Positions 23,738-36,491 of a stretch of 64,000 nucleotides of DNA are shown in pieces. Numbering within the stretch: the first letter of the stretch is position 1; each line of letters opens with the position of its first letter. The position numbers and the translations under genes are program-made. Source of the DNA: Neocallimastix lanati (nom. inval.) (taxonomy: Eukaryota > Neocallimastigomycota > Neocallimastigomycetes > Neocallimastigales > Neocallimastigaceae); assembly GCA_016946835.1 (NCBI GenBank), contig JACVTC010000003.1, positions 3,481,001-3,545,000 of the forward strand. The letters are read 5' to 3'. Below the pieces are notes generated by a model. The model saw only the letters and a program-made list of their open reading frames with translations, made no database searches and had not been told where the DNA came from.

Positions 23738-24252
23738 AATGAAAAATATTTCATATTTGTCATTTTGAAGATGATATTATTATATTATTACTAAAGTTGA
23801 AAAATCATTAAGTCAACACTATTAAATCGACTTTTCAAATAAATAATCTTCCATCTACTAGTTTATCAGAATCATTATTAGAACCATCTTCAGAATTTAG
23901 TAGTATTTCAAATAAAAATATTAATAATTCAATCTTCTATCTACTAGTTTATCAGAATCAATATCAGAACCATCTTCAGAATTTAGTAGTATTTCAAATA
24001 AAAATATTAATAATTCAATCTTCCATCTACTAGTTTATAAGAATCATTATCAGAACCATCTTCAGAATTTAGTAGTATTTCAAATAAAAATATTAATAAT
24101 TCATTAAGTCTAATTAGTAATTTCTCTTCAAATTTTAATGAAACTACTCAAATTAATATTATATTACTATTCCATCTATTTGAAATGAATGCTAAATAAC
24201 ATTATTATATACTAATGAATTGTATATTCAAGAAATATCACAAATAATTAAA
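23738..24252 (+). pseudogene. Decayed family fragment (psi2) with a threefold 86-bp repeat
   Basis: Begins at the HICHFEDDI region of exon 3 and runs to the C-terminal tail, with stops and a missing middle. The Ser-rich linker segment (TCTACTAGTTTATCAGAATC to AAAATATTAATAATTCA) is present three times in tandem with period 86 (starts near 23846, 23932 and 24018). It sits at the centre of the inverted duplication of copies B and C. No exon 1 or microexon remains. Confidence 0.85.
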
Positions 24253-25013
24253 TAAATATTTTCATTAATCTAGAATAAAAACTATTTTTATTTTCAAAGA
24301 TATAACTTTGTATAGTATAGTAACGATTCACAGTAAACAATTTTATGTTATCATTTTTAATAATATATATTAATAAATATAAAATAAATATAAAATTTGA
24401 TTGTAGATAAAAATTTGTTCATAGTAAAATAAAAAACTATATAAAATATTTAAAAACAAATAAATTTAATACATTAATATATAATAAAATATAAAAAAAA
24501 ATAAATTATATATAATAAATAATAACAAGAATATTAATAATAATAAAGAAATAAGATATTAAAATACATAAATATTCTAATTTAATAATTTATTATATAA
24601 ATTATTCATTAAAATTATTAATTATAAATTATACATAGTTTATTCTCTTTATTTATTTATTTATTTTTTTTTTCTTAAATATATTTTATTTTAATTTTTA
24701 TTTTATTTCAATTTTTTTTTTTTTTTTTTTTTTTTTAAAATTAAAAAATATATTGTACTACTTTCTATAAAATTATTATTTATATTTAATATATAGGTTT
24801 TTTTTTTTTTAAATAATAAAAATTTTAATCCATTAATAATAATTAATAGATATGATTAAAATTAATAAAACTAAATAATTATTAAACCTAATATGTAATA
24901 TAGTTTTATATTATATAACTATCAAAAATAACTAAATTATTGTATCTAAAATCTAGTAATTTAAGGAATAAAAAATAAATAAATAAATAATAATTTAATT
25001 AAAAATATAATTA
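24253..25013. other. 3' flank of copy C
   Basis: Inverted counterpart of the copy B 3' flank: AGTTTTATATTATATAACTA, TTAATAATAATTAATAGATA, and a T run of about 24 nt near 24712-24736. No gene seen. Confidence 0.6.
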
Positions 25014-26064
25014 TTAATTATATAAAATTTGTTGTTGTTGTTCTTGAATATAAAATATTGGTTGTTGAATTTCATAATTTAATTCATTAGCATTTAATAA
25101 TGGTAAGTAGTATTCATTTCCAATATATGGAATAGATGGAATAGATGAAATAGTAATATAATTATTAATTGGAATAGTTTCATTAAAAATTGAAGAACAA
25201 TTACTAATTGGACTTAATGAATTATTAATATTATTATTTGAGATACTACTACTAAATTCTGAAGACGATTCTGATAATGATTCTGATAAAGAAGGAGAAG
25301 GAATATTATTGATTTGAGAATTTGATTTAATTGGTTTTAATTGTTTGTGTTTCTTATCAGATGAGTGTTGATTTAATGATTTTTCAACTTTCATCATGAT
25401 ATCATCTTCAAAATGACAAATATGAGAATATTTTTCATTTTTACAAAGTTCATTCCAAACTTTAGAAATATAATTACTATTAATATATTCTGGTTTATTA
25501 TCAGTTTTCTTAAGAATAGTAGACCATAAAAGTTTCATTTGAATTGGAGTTTTAGCAACTTTATATAAAGATTTACATAAACGTTCATAAGAAGGTTTAA
25601 TTTCAAATTCTTCTAATTGATTTAATACTTTTCCACAAATTAAATAACGATAAGCTTCTATTTAATATTTATAATAATTATAAAGAAAGAAATAATATTT
25701 ATTAATATTTGATTGAATTAATTAAATTATAATATATTGAATTCATTAATATTCATAATTAAATACTTACGAGCTCTATATAAATTTCAAAACAATAATT
25801 TGATAGATTAAATTTAGATTTAATATTAAATAATAATAATAATAATAATAATTAGTATATGAATTATATAATGATTTTAATATAAGAATAATATAATTTA
25901 ATTGACATTTACTGTGAAATATTCCATCTCATTTTGGTATATTCATTTAATGAATAACCTTGTTTTTTGTATTCCTTAGATACTAATGAACTTTGTACAT
26001 CTTTAATTAAACTAACAAAAGCTCTTTGCTTTTCAGCATAAGTAGATGAACTAACTCTTTCCAT
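25014..26064 (-). CDS. Family copy C, minus strand, 3 exons with a 5-nt microexon
   Basis: Exons on the minus strand 26064-25913, 25785-25781 (AGCTC) and 25657-25014; 266 aa, intact. The N-terminus MERVSSSTYAEKQRAF is as in the other copies. Exon 3 is nearly identical to copy B up to the Ser-rich linker (SLNQHSSDKKHKQLKPIKSN), then differs by small in-frame changes: one extra Ser, loss of the TPISNEI repeat, and an extra Gln near the C-terminus. Donors GTAAAT and GTAAGT are conserved. It is the only family gene on the minus strand and is the partner of copy B in the inverted duplication. Function as for copy A: putative DNA-binding, unproven. Confidence 0.87.
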
Positions 26065-27568
26065 TTTTATATTTATTATTTATTATTTAATTAATTTTTA
26101 ATAAAAACTTTTAAATTGTATTAATAATCTATATTTTTTATTTACTATAAAATTTTAATCTAAATATTGAAATTAATTTTAATAAAAATAAGAGTAAATG
26201 AAGAAAATTAAAGATATTTATATAAAATTTTTAATTATTAAATTTTAATATATAATAATTTAAAATTTTTATATATGTATTTATTAAAAAATTATATTTA
26301 TTATTTGTTTATTCTAAATATAGACATTATTTAAAATAAACAATTATAAAATTTTTTAATATTGTTTTAATGATTTATAAATATTATTATCCTTTTTCAT
26401 ATATGATTAATATTTACAATTTTTTTTTTTTTTTTTTTTCAATATAAAATTGAAACAATAAAATATTTTTATTTATTTTTTTTAATAATAATATTTATTA
26501 ATTAAACAATTGGAATGATTATTTTTAGAATATTGGAATTAAAATTTCTATTAATGATATAAATATTAGTAAACTATGGTAGTTTTTATAATAAATTCAA
26601 TTATTAAATCACTGTTATGAATGAAACAAGAAAATTATGGATATTATATTTATCACAAAGTCTTTATTTTATTATTATTACTATCTACTTCTTTATTTTC
26701 ATTATTTATTTGTTTGTTTCTAATAATTCAAATTTTCTTTTTAGTGTTAAAATTATTGATATATAAATATTTATTTTATATCTTATATTTATAGAAATAT
26801 TCATTATTAAGTATTATTAATAAAAAAATTTTTGAAAAATATATATATAACTTACTACTATTATTATTATCTTTATTCACTACTATTATTATTATCTTTA
26901 TTCACAATATTTTTTTTAAACAATATATATTAAATAGATAAATTAAAGAAACATCATATAATTTTAATTCATTTTCATTATATGATTTCTTGCAATTTTT
27001 TTTATTTAATATAGAATAAATAAATAAAATGTAATTAAATATTATGTAGTTCTTCTTGATAATAATAAGTAAATATTATATAGTTATTCCTGATAATCTT
27101 AAATGTGTCATTTATTAATAATTTTGCATTTTAATAATAAAAATAATAATATATACATTCTTTTTTCTAATATTTAAATATGTATATTATTCAATGGATA
27201 ATTAAACAATAAAATGTTTTAATTTTATAAATTTTTACCGAGAAAATTCATATTTTCATTTTTGGATAAAAAATGAATATTATATAATTTCTCTTAATTA
27301 TTTTTAATAAATCACTTTATTTTCCTTTTTAATAAGAAATTTGTATACTGATAATGAATGTTTATTATGTACTAATTATATATATATATTCATTAATCTA
27401 GAATAATAACAATTTTTATCAACTTCTTAGGAAGTACTGTATATTTTGAAGAATTCATAAAAAATATTTTCAATCATAACATAAAGATTTAATTAAATGT
27501 TATATAGAATAAATGTTACGTTCCACAGTCATCATTTTTGTATATATTGGTAGATAAATATAAAATCT

Positions 27569-27622
<54 letters not shown>

Positions 27623-28848
27623 TAAATAAATATATTAAATTTATTATTTATTTTGAAAAATCAATTCATATTAAATTATATATAGATAGTAAAAAAATTA
27701 AAAATTAAATAATATATAAAATAAAAAGAAAAAATATTGAAAAAAAGAAATGATAAATAAATAAATATTATAAACCAATAGAATTTTATATATAAAATAC
27801 TATTTACATTAAATAAATATTTTTAACGAAAGTAAATAATTTTACTTTTCTTTTAATTGTTTTTATTTTATTTCAATTCTATTTTGTATATATCTTATTT
27901 CTATTTGTTTTTATTTTAATTTTTATTTTATTTAAATTCTAATTTAAATAGGCTTAAAAAATATATATTATAAAAAGTTTTATTAATAAATTATTTAATT
28001 ATTATATAAAATTTGTTTTATTCTTGAATAAAGACAATTTTTATTTTCATCTATGAAAATTGAAATGAATATTTAAATAAATAATTAATACATAAAAAAC
28101 ATTTTCTATTATTTATATTATCCGTTGAACAATAAATATAATTAAATATTTAAAAGATGTAAACATTCATTATCGGCATACAAATTTCTTTTTAAAAATG
28201 AAAATAAAGTGATTTATTTAAAATAATTAGAAATTATATAATATTCATTTGTTATCCAAAAAAGGAAAATATAAATTTTCTCGGTAAAAATTTAATAATT
28301 GAATTTTTTGTAAAAACTACCATAGTTTTTTTGTTTACTAATATTTATATCATTAATAGAAATTTTAATTCCAATATTCTAAAAATAATCATACTAATTG
28401 TTTAATTAATAAATATAATTATTAAAAAAATGAATAAAAATATTTTATTGTTTCAATTTTATTTTAAAAAAAAAAAAAAAATTGCTAATATTAATCATAT
28501 ATGGAAAAGGATAATAAAATTTATAAATCATTAAAACAATATTAAAAAATTTTATAATAGTTTATTTTAAATAATGTCTATATTTAGAATAAACAAATAA
28601 TAAATATATAATAGAAAATAACATTTTAATAAATATATATAAAAATATTTTAAATTATTATATATTAAGATTTAATAATTAAAAATTTTATATAAATATC
28701 TTCAATTTTCTTCATTTCATCTTATTTTTATTAAATTGAATTCAATATTTAGATTAAAATTTTATAGTAAATAGAAAAATATAGATTATTGATACAATCT
28801 GAAAGTTTTTATTAAAAATTAATTTAATAATAAATAATAAATATAAAA
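26065..28848. other. Divergent spacer between copies C and D
   Basis: Head-to-head intergenic region. Both genes start from the conserved upstream block (inverted at about 26065-26400, direct at about 28500-28848). The middle holds spacer blocks shared with 20.0 kb and 32.5 kb, a local duplication CTACTATTATTATTATCTTTATTCAC (26855-26905), and a T run of nearly 50 nt at about 27570-27615. No gene recognised. Confidence 0.6.
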
Positions 28849-29872
28849 ATGGAAAGAGTTATTTCATATTCTACTTATGCTGAAAAGCAAAGAGCTTTTG
28901 TTAGTTTAATTAAAGATGTACAAAGTTCATTAGTATCTAAGGAATACAAAAAACAAGGTTATTCATTAAATGAATATGCCAAAATGAGATGGAATATTTC
29001 ACAGTAAATATCAATTAATTAATATTGATAATTAAAATATAATATTTTTATTAAAAATCATTTAAATAATTCTTATACTAATTATTATTATTTTAATATA
29101 AATACTAAATTTAAATTTAATCCATTAAATTATTGTTTTGAAATTTATATATAGAGCTCGTAAGTATTTTATTATAAATATTATTAATTTTATAATATAT
29201 TATAATTTAACTTAATCAAATATTAATAAGTATTATTTCTTTTTTAATAATTATTATAAATATTAATTAGAAGCTTATCGTTATTTAATTTGTGGAAAAG
29301 TATTAAATCAATTAGAAGAATTTGAAATTAAACCTTCTTATGAACGTTTATGTAAATCTTTATATAAAGTTGCTAAAACTCCAATGCAAATGAAACTTTT
29401 ATGGTCTACTATTCTTAAGAAAACTGATAATAAACCAGAATATATTAATAGTAATTATATTTCTAAAGTTTGGAATGAACTTTGTAAAAATGAAAAATAT
29501 TATCATATTTGTCATTTTGAAGATGATATCATGACGAAAGTTGAAAAATCATTAAATCAACACTCATCTGATAAGAAACACAAACAATTAAAATCTATTA
29601 AATCAAGATCTCAAATCAATAATCTTCCATCTCCTACTTTATCAGAATCATTATCAGAACTATCTTCAGAATTAAGTAGTATCTCAAATAATAATATTAA
29701 TAATTCATTAAGTCCAATTAGTAATTGTTCTTCAATTTCTAATGAAACTACTCCAATTTCTAATGAAATTATTCCAATTAAAAATTATATTAATATTCCA
29801 TCTATTCCATCTATTCCATATATTGGAAATGAATACTATGTACTATTATTAAATACTAATGAATTATATTAA
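28849..29872 (+). CDS. Family copy D, C-terminally truncated by an internal 172-bp duplication
   Basis: Exons 28849-29003, 29155-29159 (AGCTC) and 29271-29872; 253 aa. All core landmarks and splice sites are as in the other copies. Within the linker and tail a 172-bp segment is duplicated in tandem (units starting near 29701 and 29873, differing at one base). Because 172 is not a multiple of 3, the second unit is out of frame and the reading frame stops at TAA directly after NTNELY. It lacks the terminal EIQQPxLYIQ tail, which survives downstream in another frame (to 30101). The DNA-binding-like core is untouched, so the product may still be made. It may also be an early pseudogene. Confidence 0.8.
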
Positions 29873-30044
29873 TAATTCATTAAGTCCAATTAGTAATTGT
29901 TCTTCAATTTCTAATGAAACTACTCCAATTTCTAATGAAATTATTCCAATTAAAAATTATATTAATATTCCATCTATTCCATCTATTCCATATATTGGAA
30001 ATGAATACTATGTACCATTATTAAATACTAATGAATTATATTAT
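29701..30044 (+). repeat. 172-bp tandem duplication inside copy D
   Basis: TAATTCATTAAGTCCAATTA starts at 29701 and at 29873. The two units match except for a single transition (CTACTATTATT against CTACCATTATT type). The near identity marks a very recent event. Confidence 0.92.
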
Positions 30045-30101
30045 AAAATTCAACAACCAATATTATATATTCAAGAACAACAACAAAATTTATATAATTA
30101 A

Positions 30102-31089
30102 TAAATAAATTTTTAAATTATTTTCTATTTTTTCTTTTTACTTATATTGCTAGATTATAGATACAACTATTTAGTTATTTTTGTATTAATTTTGTTCGTT
30201 CTATATTATAAAACTATATTACATATTAGATTTAATAATTATTAGTTTTATTATTTTTAATGATATCTATTAATTATTATTAATGGATCAAAATTTTTAT
30301 TATTTAAAAAAAACCTATATATTAAATATAAATAATAATATCTAGAAAGTAGTACAATATATTTTTTAAATTTTATAAAAAAAGTAAAAATGAAATAAAA
30401 TAAAAATTAAAATAAAATATAAAAAAAAAAAAAAAAAAAATAAAGAAAATATTTTATAATTTATAATTAATATTTTAGATGAATGTAAACAATGTTTAAA
30501 TAATAATTTATTAAATTAGAATATTTATATATTATAGTTTATACCTTTTATTATTATTAATATTCTTGTTTTATTATATATAATTTATTTATTTTTTTTT
30601 TTATTAACTAAGAAATGTTATGATTATTCTATATAACATTATGTCTTTGAAAATTAAAATTTTCTATATTCTAGATTTTTGAATATATTTATTTAATTAG
30701 TTATAGATTTATTTAACCTACAAATAAAAAATATTTTATACTATCCTTTAAATAATAAATATAATTAAAAAATATTAATTTAATTATATAAGAATTTCAT
30801 TTATAAATATAATTTATAAATATCAAAAAATTTATATTATTATAAAGAAATAATAATTGAAATTATTAAAATTTTTTATTTAATTAGATGTACAAATTTC
30901 ATTTGTACATCTAATTAAATATTCATTTGTATTTAAAGAATAGTAAATATTAATAAATTAATGTTATATTTGAAATTTAATATTTTTACTGGAAATCATT
31001 AAATAATTCTTACACTGAAATCATAAAGTAATTCATATACTAATTATTATTATAATTAATTAATTAATTAAATTTAAATTTGGTGTTAA
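30102..31089. other. 3' flank of copy D and spacer
   Basis: The shared 3' flank (TATTAATGGATCAAAATTTT at about 30279), then AT-rich spacer with an A run (about 30421-30440) and a palindrome GATGTACAAATTTCATTTGTACATC at about 30887-30911. No gene seen. Confidence 0.55.
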
Positions 31090-31860
31090 ATAATACAATA
31101 AATTATTACTTTGAAATTATTATAAACCTTGCAAGTATATTATAGATATAATAAAATTTATAATTTATATAATATTTAATATAATAATAAAATAATTATA
31201 TTTATAATGAATATAATCAAATTATGATAAATATAATATTTTATTTTTTGTATTATTTTTATTATTAACATTAAATAGAAGCTTAAAGTTATTTAATTTA
31301 TGGAATAAATTATATTATTTTTATTATTTTATTATTAACCCTAAATAGAAGCTTATATTGTTACTAAAGTTGAATAATCATTAAATCAATTCTCTTCTGA
31401 TAAGAAATGCAAATAATTAAAGTTTTTTAAATTAACTTCTCAAATAAATAATTTTCATCTCTTATTTTATCTGAATTATTATTAGAATCATCTTCAGAAT
31501 TTAATAGTATCTTAATTAATAATAATAATAATTCATTAAAAGTATCTCAATTAATAATAATAATAATAATTCATTAATAGTATCTCAATTAATAATAATA
31601 ATTTTATCTGAATTATTATTAGAATCATCTTCAGAATTTAATAGTATCTCAATTAATAATAATAAAAATTCATTAAGTTTAATCGGTAATTGCTTTTCAA
31701 TTTCTAATGAAACTACTCCAATTAATATTATATTACTATCTCATCTATTCCATATATTGGAAATGAGTATTACGTATCATTATTTAATATCAATGAATTA
31801 TGAAATTAAACAACAAAATATTATATATTCAAGAAATATCACAAAATTTATATAATAATT
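31090..31860 (+). pseudogene. Decayed family copy (psi3)
   Basis: A degraded microexon junction is visible at about 31128 (CCTTGCAAGTA in place of GCTCGTAAGTA). The exon 3 start AATAGAAGCTTA occurs twice (about 31275 and 31345), the second joined directly to a VTKVE-like stretch. The Ser-rich linker segment is repeated (TCTGAATTATTATTAGAATC at about 31468 and 31607). The tail still reads near IPYIGNEYY, with stops. No exon 1. Confidence 0.8.
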
Positions 31861-33300
31861 AAATAATTTATTAATTATTTATATATATTATTAACTATAA
31901 ATTATATATTTTCTTCATCCTATTATTATTAGAATTGGAATTCAGTAATTTTTATATTAATTTTGATCCTCATATGATATAAAACTATATTACAAATTAG
32001 AATTGAAATAAAATAAAAATTAAAATAAAAATAATTAGAAAAAAAATAATAATTAAAATAAAAACAATTAAAATAAAAACAATTAAAATAAAAATAATTA
32101 AAAAAAAAAAATAAAAATTAAAATAAAAAACAATTAAAAAAAAGAAAAGAAAATAAAAATTAAAATAAAAACAATTAAAAAAAAGTACAGTGATAAGATT
32201 AGTATTTACATTCATCAAAAATATTTATATAATGTAAATAATAATTTATATATAAAATGCTATTGGTTCATAATATTCATTTATTTGTTATTTCTTTTTT
32301 TCAATATTTTTTCTTTATGTTATTATATTTTTATATTGTTTAATTTTTAATTTTTTTGCTATATCTATATAATTTAATATGAATGGAATTTTCAAAATCG
32401 ATAATAAATTAATTTATTAATTTAAAAAAAAAAAAAAACAGATTTTATATTTATCTACCAATAAATATTGTATTTATTTTTGTTTTATTTACCAAAATAT
32501 ATTATTATAAATGTTAACTATAAACTGAAATATATACAAAAATGATGACTGTGGAACGTTACATTTATTCTATGTAACATTTAAACTAGATCTTTGAATT
32601 ATAATTGTAAATATTTTTTATGAATTCTTTAAAATATACAGTACTTCTTAAAAAAGTTAATTTGAATATATAAATAATTAGTACATAAGAAACATTTTCT
32701 ATTGTTTATATTATCCGTTGAACAATAAATATAGTTAAATATTAAAGATAAAAAAAAAAGATGTAAACATTCATTATCAGCATACAAATTTCTTATTAGT
32801 AAGGAAAATAAAGTGATTTATTTAAAATAATTAAGAGAAATTGAAATTATATGATATTCATTTTTTATCCAAAAAAGAAAAATATAAATTTTCTTGGTAA
32901 AAATTTATAAAATTAAAACATTTTATTGTTTAATTATCCATTTTATTGTTTAATTATTTAATATTTGTGATAAATATAATGTTCATAATTTTCTTGTTTC
33001 ATTCATAATAGTGATTTAATAATTGAATTTATTATAAAAACTACCATAGTTTTTTTGTTTACTAATATTTATATCATTAATAGAAATTTTAATTCCAATA
33101 TTCTAAAAATAATCATTCTAATTGTTTATTTAATAAATATAATAATTAAAAAAAATGAATAAAAAATTTTTATTATTTAAATTTTATTTTGAAGAAACAA
33201 AAAACAAACAAACAAACAAACAAAAAAACTATTAATATTAATCATAACTATTTAAAAATAAAATTTTTATGGAATAGGATAATAAAATTAATAAATCATT
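31861..33300. other. Intercopy spacer with (AATTAAAATAAAAAC)n-like repeats
   Basis: Short irregular repeats of AATTAAAATAAAAAC run from 32015 to 32185. Then comes the spacer block shared with 20.0 kb (TATCTACCAATAAATATTGT, GATGACTGTGGAACG, TATTATCCGTTGAACAATAA). A five-unit CAAA-type tract lies at about 33205-33225. The minus-strand open frame at 31997-32218 is the translation of the repeats and is not a gene. Confidence 0.6.
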
Positions 33301-33613
33301 GTAACAATATTAAAAATTTTTATAATAGTTTATTTATAATAATGTCTATATTTAGAATAAACAAATAATAAATATAATAGAAAATTTCTTTTTTAATAAA
33401 TACATATAAAAGTATTTTAAATTATTATATATTAATATTTAATATTTAAAAATTTATATAAATATCTTCAATTTTCTTCATTTCCTCTTATTTTTACTAA
33501 ATTAAATTTAATATTTAGATTAAAATTTTATAGTAAATAGTAAATATAGATTATTAGTACAATTTGAAAGTTTTTATTAAAAATTAATTTAATCATAAAT
33601 AATAAATATAAAA
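33301..33613 (+). promoter_or_regulatory. Conserved upstream block of the family (copy E)
   Basis: Same block as before copy B (TTTAGAATAAACAAATAATA at about 33351, TCTTCAATTTTCTTCATTTC at about 33464, and AATAAATATAAAA directly before ATG). Promoter function is inferred. Confidence 0.45.
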
Positions 33614-33828
33614 ATGGAAAGAGTTATTACATCTTCTACTTATGCTGAAAAGCAAAGAGCTTTTGTTAGTTTAATTAAAGATGTACAAAGTTCATTAGTA
33701 TCTAAGGAATACAAAAAACAAGGTTATTCATTAAATGAATATGCCAAAATGAGATGGAATATTTCACAGTAAATGTCAATTAAATTATATTATTCTTATA
33801 TTAAAATCATTATATAATTCCTATACTA

Positions 33829-33867
<39 letters not shown>

Positions 33868-34706
33868 TTAATATAAAATACTAAATTTAAATTTAATCCA
33901 TTAAATTATTGTTTTGAAATTTATATATACAGAGCTCGTAAGTATTTTATTATAAATATTATAAATTAAATAATATATTATAATTTAACTTAAATATTAA
34001 TAAATATTATTTCTTTCTTAATAATTATTATAAATATTAAATAGAAGCTTATCGTTATTTAATTTGTGGAAAAGTATTAAATCAATTAGAAGAATTTGAA
34101 ATTAAACCTTCTTATGAACGTTTATGTAAATCTTTATATAAAGTTGCTAAAACTCCAATTCAAATGAAACTTTTATGGTCTACTATTCTTAAGAAAACTG
34201 ATAATAAACCAGAATATATTAATAGTAATTATATTTCTAAAGTTTGGAATGAACTTTGCAAAAATGAAAAATATTATCATATTTGTCATTTTGAAGATGA
34301 TATTATGACGAAAGTTGAAAAATCATTAAATCATCACTCATCTGATAAGAGACACAAACAATTAAAATCAATTAAATCAAATTTTCAAATCAATAATCTT
34401 CCATCTCCTACTTTTTCAGAATCATTATCAGAATCATCCTCAGAATTTAGTAGTATCTCAAATAATAATATTAATAATTCATTAAGTCCAATTAGTAATT
34501 GTTCTTCAATTTCTAATGAAACTACTTTAATTTCTAATGAAAATACTCCAATTAATAATTATGTTACAATTTCATCTATTCCATCTATTCCATATATTGG
34601 AAATGAATACTATATACCATTATTAAATGCTAATGAATTATATTATGAAATTCAACAACCAATATTATATATTCAAGATCAACAACAACAAATTTTATAT
34701 AATTAA
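33614..34706 (+). CDS. Family copy E, 3 exons with a 5-nt microexon
   Basis: Exons 33614-33768, 33933-33937 (AGCTC) and 34045-34706; 273 aa, intact. Splice donors GTAAAT and GTAAGT; acceptors ACAG and ATAG. The core matches copies A to D almost residue for residue, with a few changes (SLNHHSSDKRHKQLK, TFSESLSES) and a TLISNENTPINN variant of the linker repeat. The C-terminal tail is complete (IPYIGNEYYIPLLNANELYY). Intron 1 carries an (ATT)n tract. Assignment as a putative DNA-binding protein rests on the same core features described for copy A. Confidence 0.87.
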
Positions 34707-35329
34707 TAATTAATTTATCAATTAAATTATTAATTATATTTTTCTTATTCCAATTAAATATTAGAATTTAGTTTACTTTTTTTTTTATTAATTTTAGTCA
34801 TTCTATAATATTTTTATTAATTTTAGTCATTCTATAATATAAAACTATGTTACGAGTTAGATTTTTATAATTATTAGTTTTATTTTTTATTAATAATTTC
34901 TTTAAAAATAAAATTTTTATTCTGTTAATTATGATTTAAAATAATAATAAATTAGAATATTTTTGAAGTAGTATATGGTTTTTGAATTTATAAAAAAAAT
35001 TAAAATAAAAATTAAAATAAAATAGAAAATTAAAATAAAATAAAAATTAAAATATAATATTATTAAAAAAATATATTAATGTTTATCTACCAACAAATTA
35101 TATATTTATTTTTGTTAAAAATCTTATTATAATTCTATGAACTAAAATATATATAAAATTGTTCATTGTGTGAATGTGAATCGTTATATCTCTTCTATAT
35201 AATATTAAATCTTATAATTGTAATTATAAAAAATTTTAAAATATTATTAAATATTATAAAAATACAATATATTTTTATTATATAAAACCGACAATTGTGT
35301 TACATTGTTATTATGTAACATAAATTTTT
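34707..35329. other. 3' flank of copy E and diverged spacer block
   Basis: A 29-bp tandem duplication (ATTTTAGTCATTCTATAATA, about 34790 and 34820), then a diverged form of the intercopy spacer (TTTATCTACCAACAAATTAT at about 35080). No gene seen. Confidence 0.5.
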
Positions 35330-35395
35330 GAAAAAAGATCTTATTCTTGCAAATGAAGATAACTATGCTCAAAAAGTTTAAAAAATTTTAATGAT
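35330..35395 (+). pseudogene. Short relic of the ankyrin-gene 5' end
   Basis: About 65 bp match the beginning of the ankyrin gene 1.2 kb downstream: AAGATCTTATTCTTGCAAAT.. against AAGAACTTATTCTTGCAACT.., then GA(T/C)AATAACTATGCTCAA..AATTTTAATGAT. A stop interrupts it. It corresponds to residues near ELILATDNNHTQEAKRILND. Confidence 0.7.
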
Positions 35396-35726
35396 ATATA
35401 TATATGTATAAGAAAAGTTTTTTTTTTATTTATAAAAGGAAATAATAAATATCTTTATAAAAGGAAAATAAAATTAAAGTTTATACATTATTTAATATAT
35501 TATTAAATCTTGTTAAGTTATAAATAAAAAATGAAAAATTTTATATTTTAAATTTTATTCATTATTTATTATTATTTATTTTTTATTATTATTTATTTTT
35601 TTATTTTTTTAAAAATAAATTAATAAAATAAGATATAACTAAATAAGTTATTAAAAACTATTAAATAAAAAAAAATATTAAAAAAATATAAAAATTATTA
35701 AATAAATAAAACATAAATAAAATAAG

Positions 35727-35773
<47 letters not shown>

Positions 35774-36491
35774 AATAATAATAAAATTACATTTAAATCT
35801 AATTTAAATCTACTTTATTAATAATTATATTTACTGAATACAACACCTAAAATCAGAAATGATATTTGTATTTTATTATATAGATATATATAGATATATT
35901 TTTTTTTATTTTATTATTATTTAAGAAAGACTTCTTTATTTAAGAGTATAGTCATTAACATGTTATTTGAAAATAATCATTTTTCTATAATTATCCAAAC
36001 ATTATTTGGTATCATTTAACAATGACTACGATGATTCTCTCAAATAGAACTATTTTACATATAATGTACAATTTAATTAAATACATAACTGTAATATTTA
36101 ATGTATTTTAATTCAATACTTTAATCAATATTTAATATAAATTTAAAAAAAAAAAAATATTATGTCCAGAATTTTTTAGTTCCATTTTTTTTTTTTTTTT
36201 TAAATTCCATATTTTTTAAATATAAAAATTATTTAAATAATATAATATTTTATAATTTTTCATATTTTATCATTATCCTTTGAAATAATAGTAAATAAAA
36301 CTATTTAATACCTTGTTATTTTTTTCATTATTTCTATCTTGAAAATTAAAAAAAATCTAAAAATTTAAAATATTTTTATCATTAAAGTATAGTAATAATA
36401 ATTATAAAAAAGTTTTAAATTTTATATGAAATTTTAAAAAATAAATAAAAAATTTTTTTCACTTTAATAAAATTAAGACATTATAAAAATC
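35396..36491. other. Upstream region of the ankyrin gene
   Basis: AT-rich. An A run of about 42 nt lies at 35730-35771. A slightly more mixed patch lies at 35935-36065. No coding pattern. Confidence 0.5.

Larger units (their letters stand above)
20031..27560. repeat. Large inverted duplication containing copies B and C
   Basis: The left arm (about 20031-23395) and right arm (about 24256-27560) are inverted copies. The block with GATGACTGTGGAAC at about 20085 reappears reverse-complemented at about 27520. Gene B (plus) corresponds to gene C (minus), and the two inner ends share a block at 23290-23395 and 24256-24340. The spacer of about 860 bp carries the decayed fragment psi2. Arms are diverged by many small indels but remain easily alignable by eye. 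Confidence 0.8.

Noticed and set aside
31997-32218. Minus-strand Phe/Ile/Leu-rich frame
   Set aside because: Translation of an AATTAAAATAAAAAC-type repeat tract.
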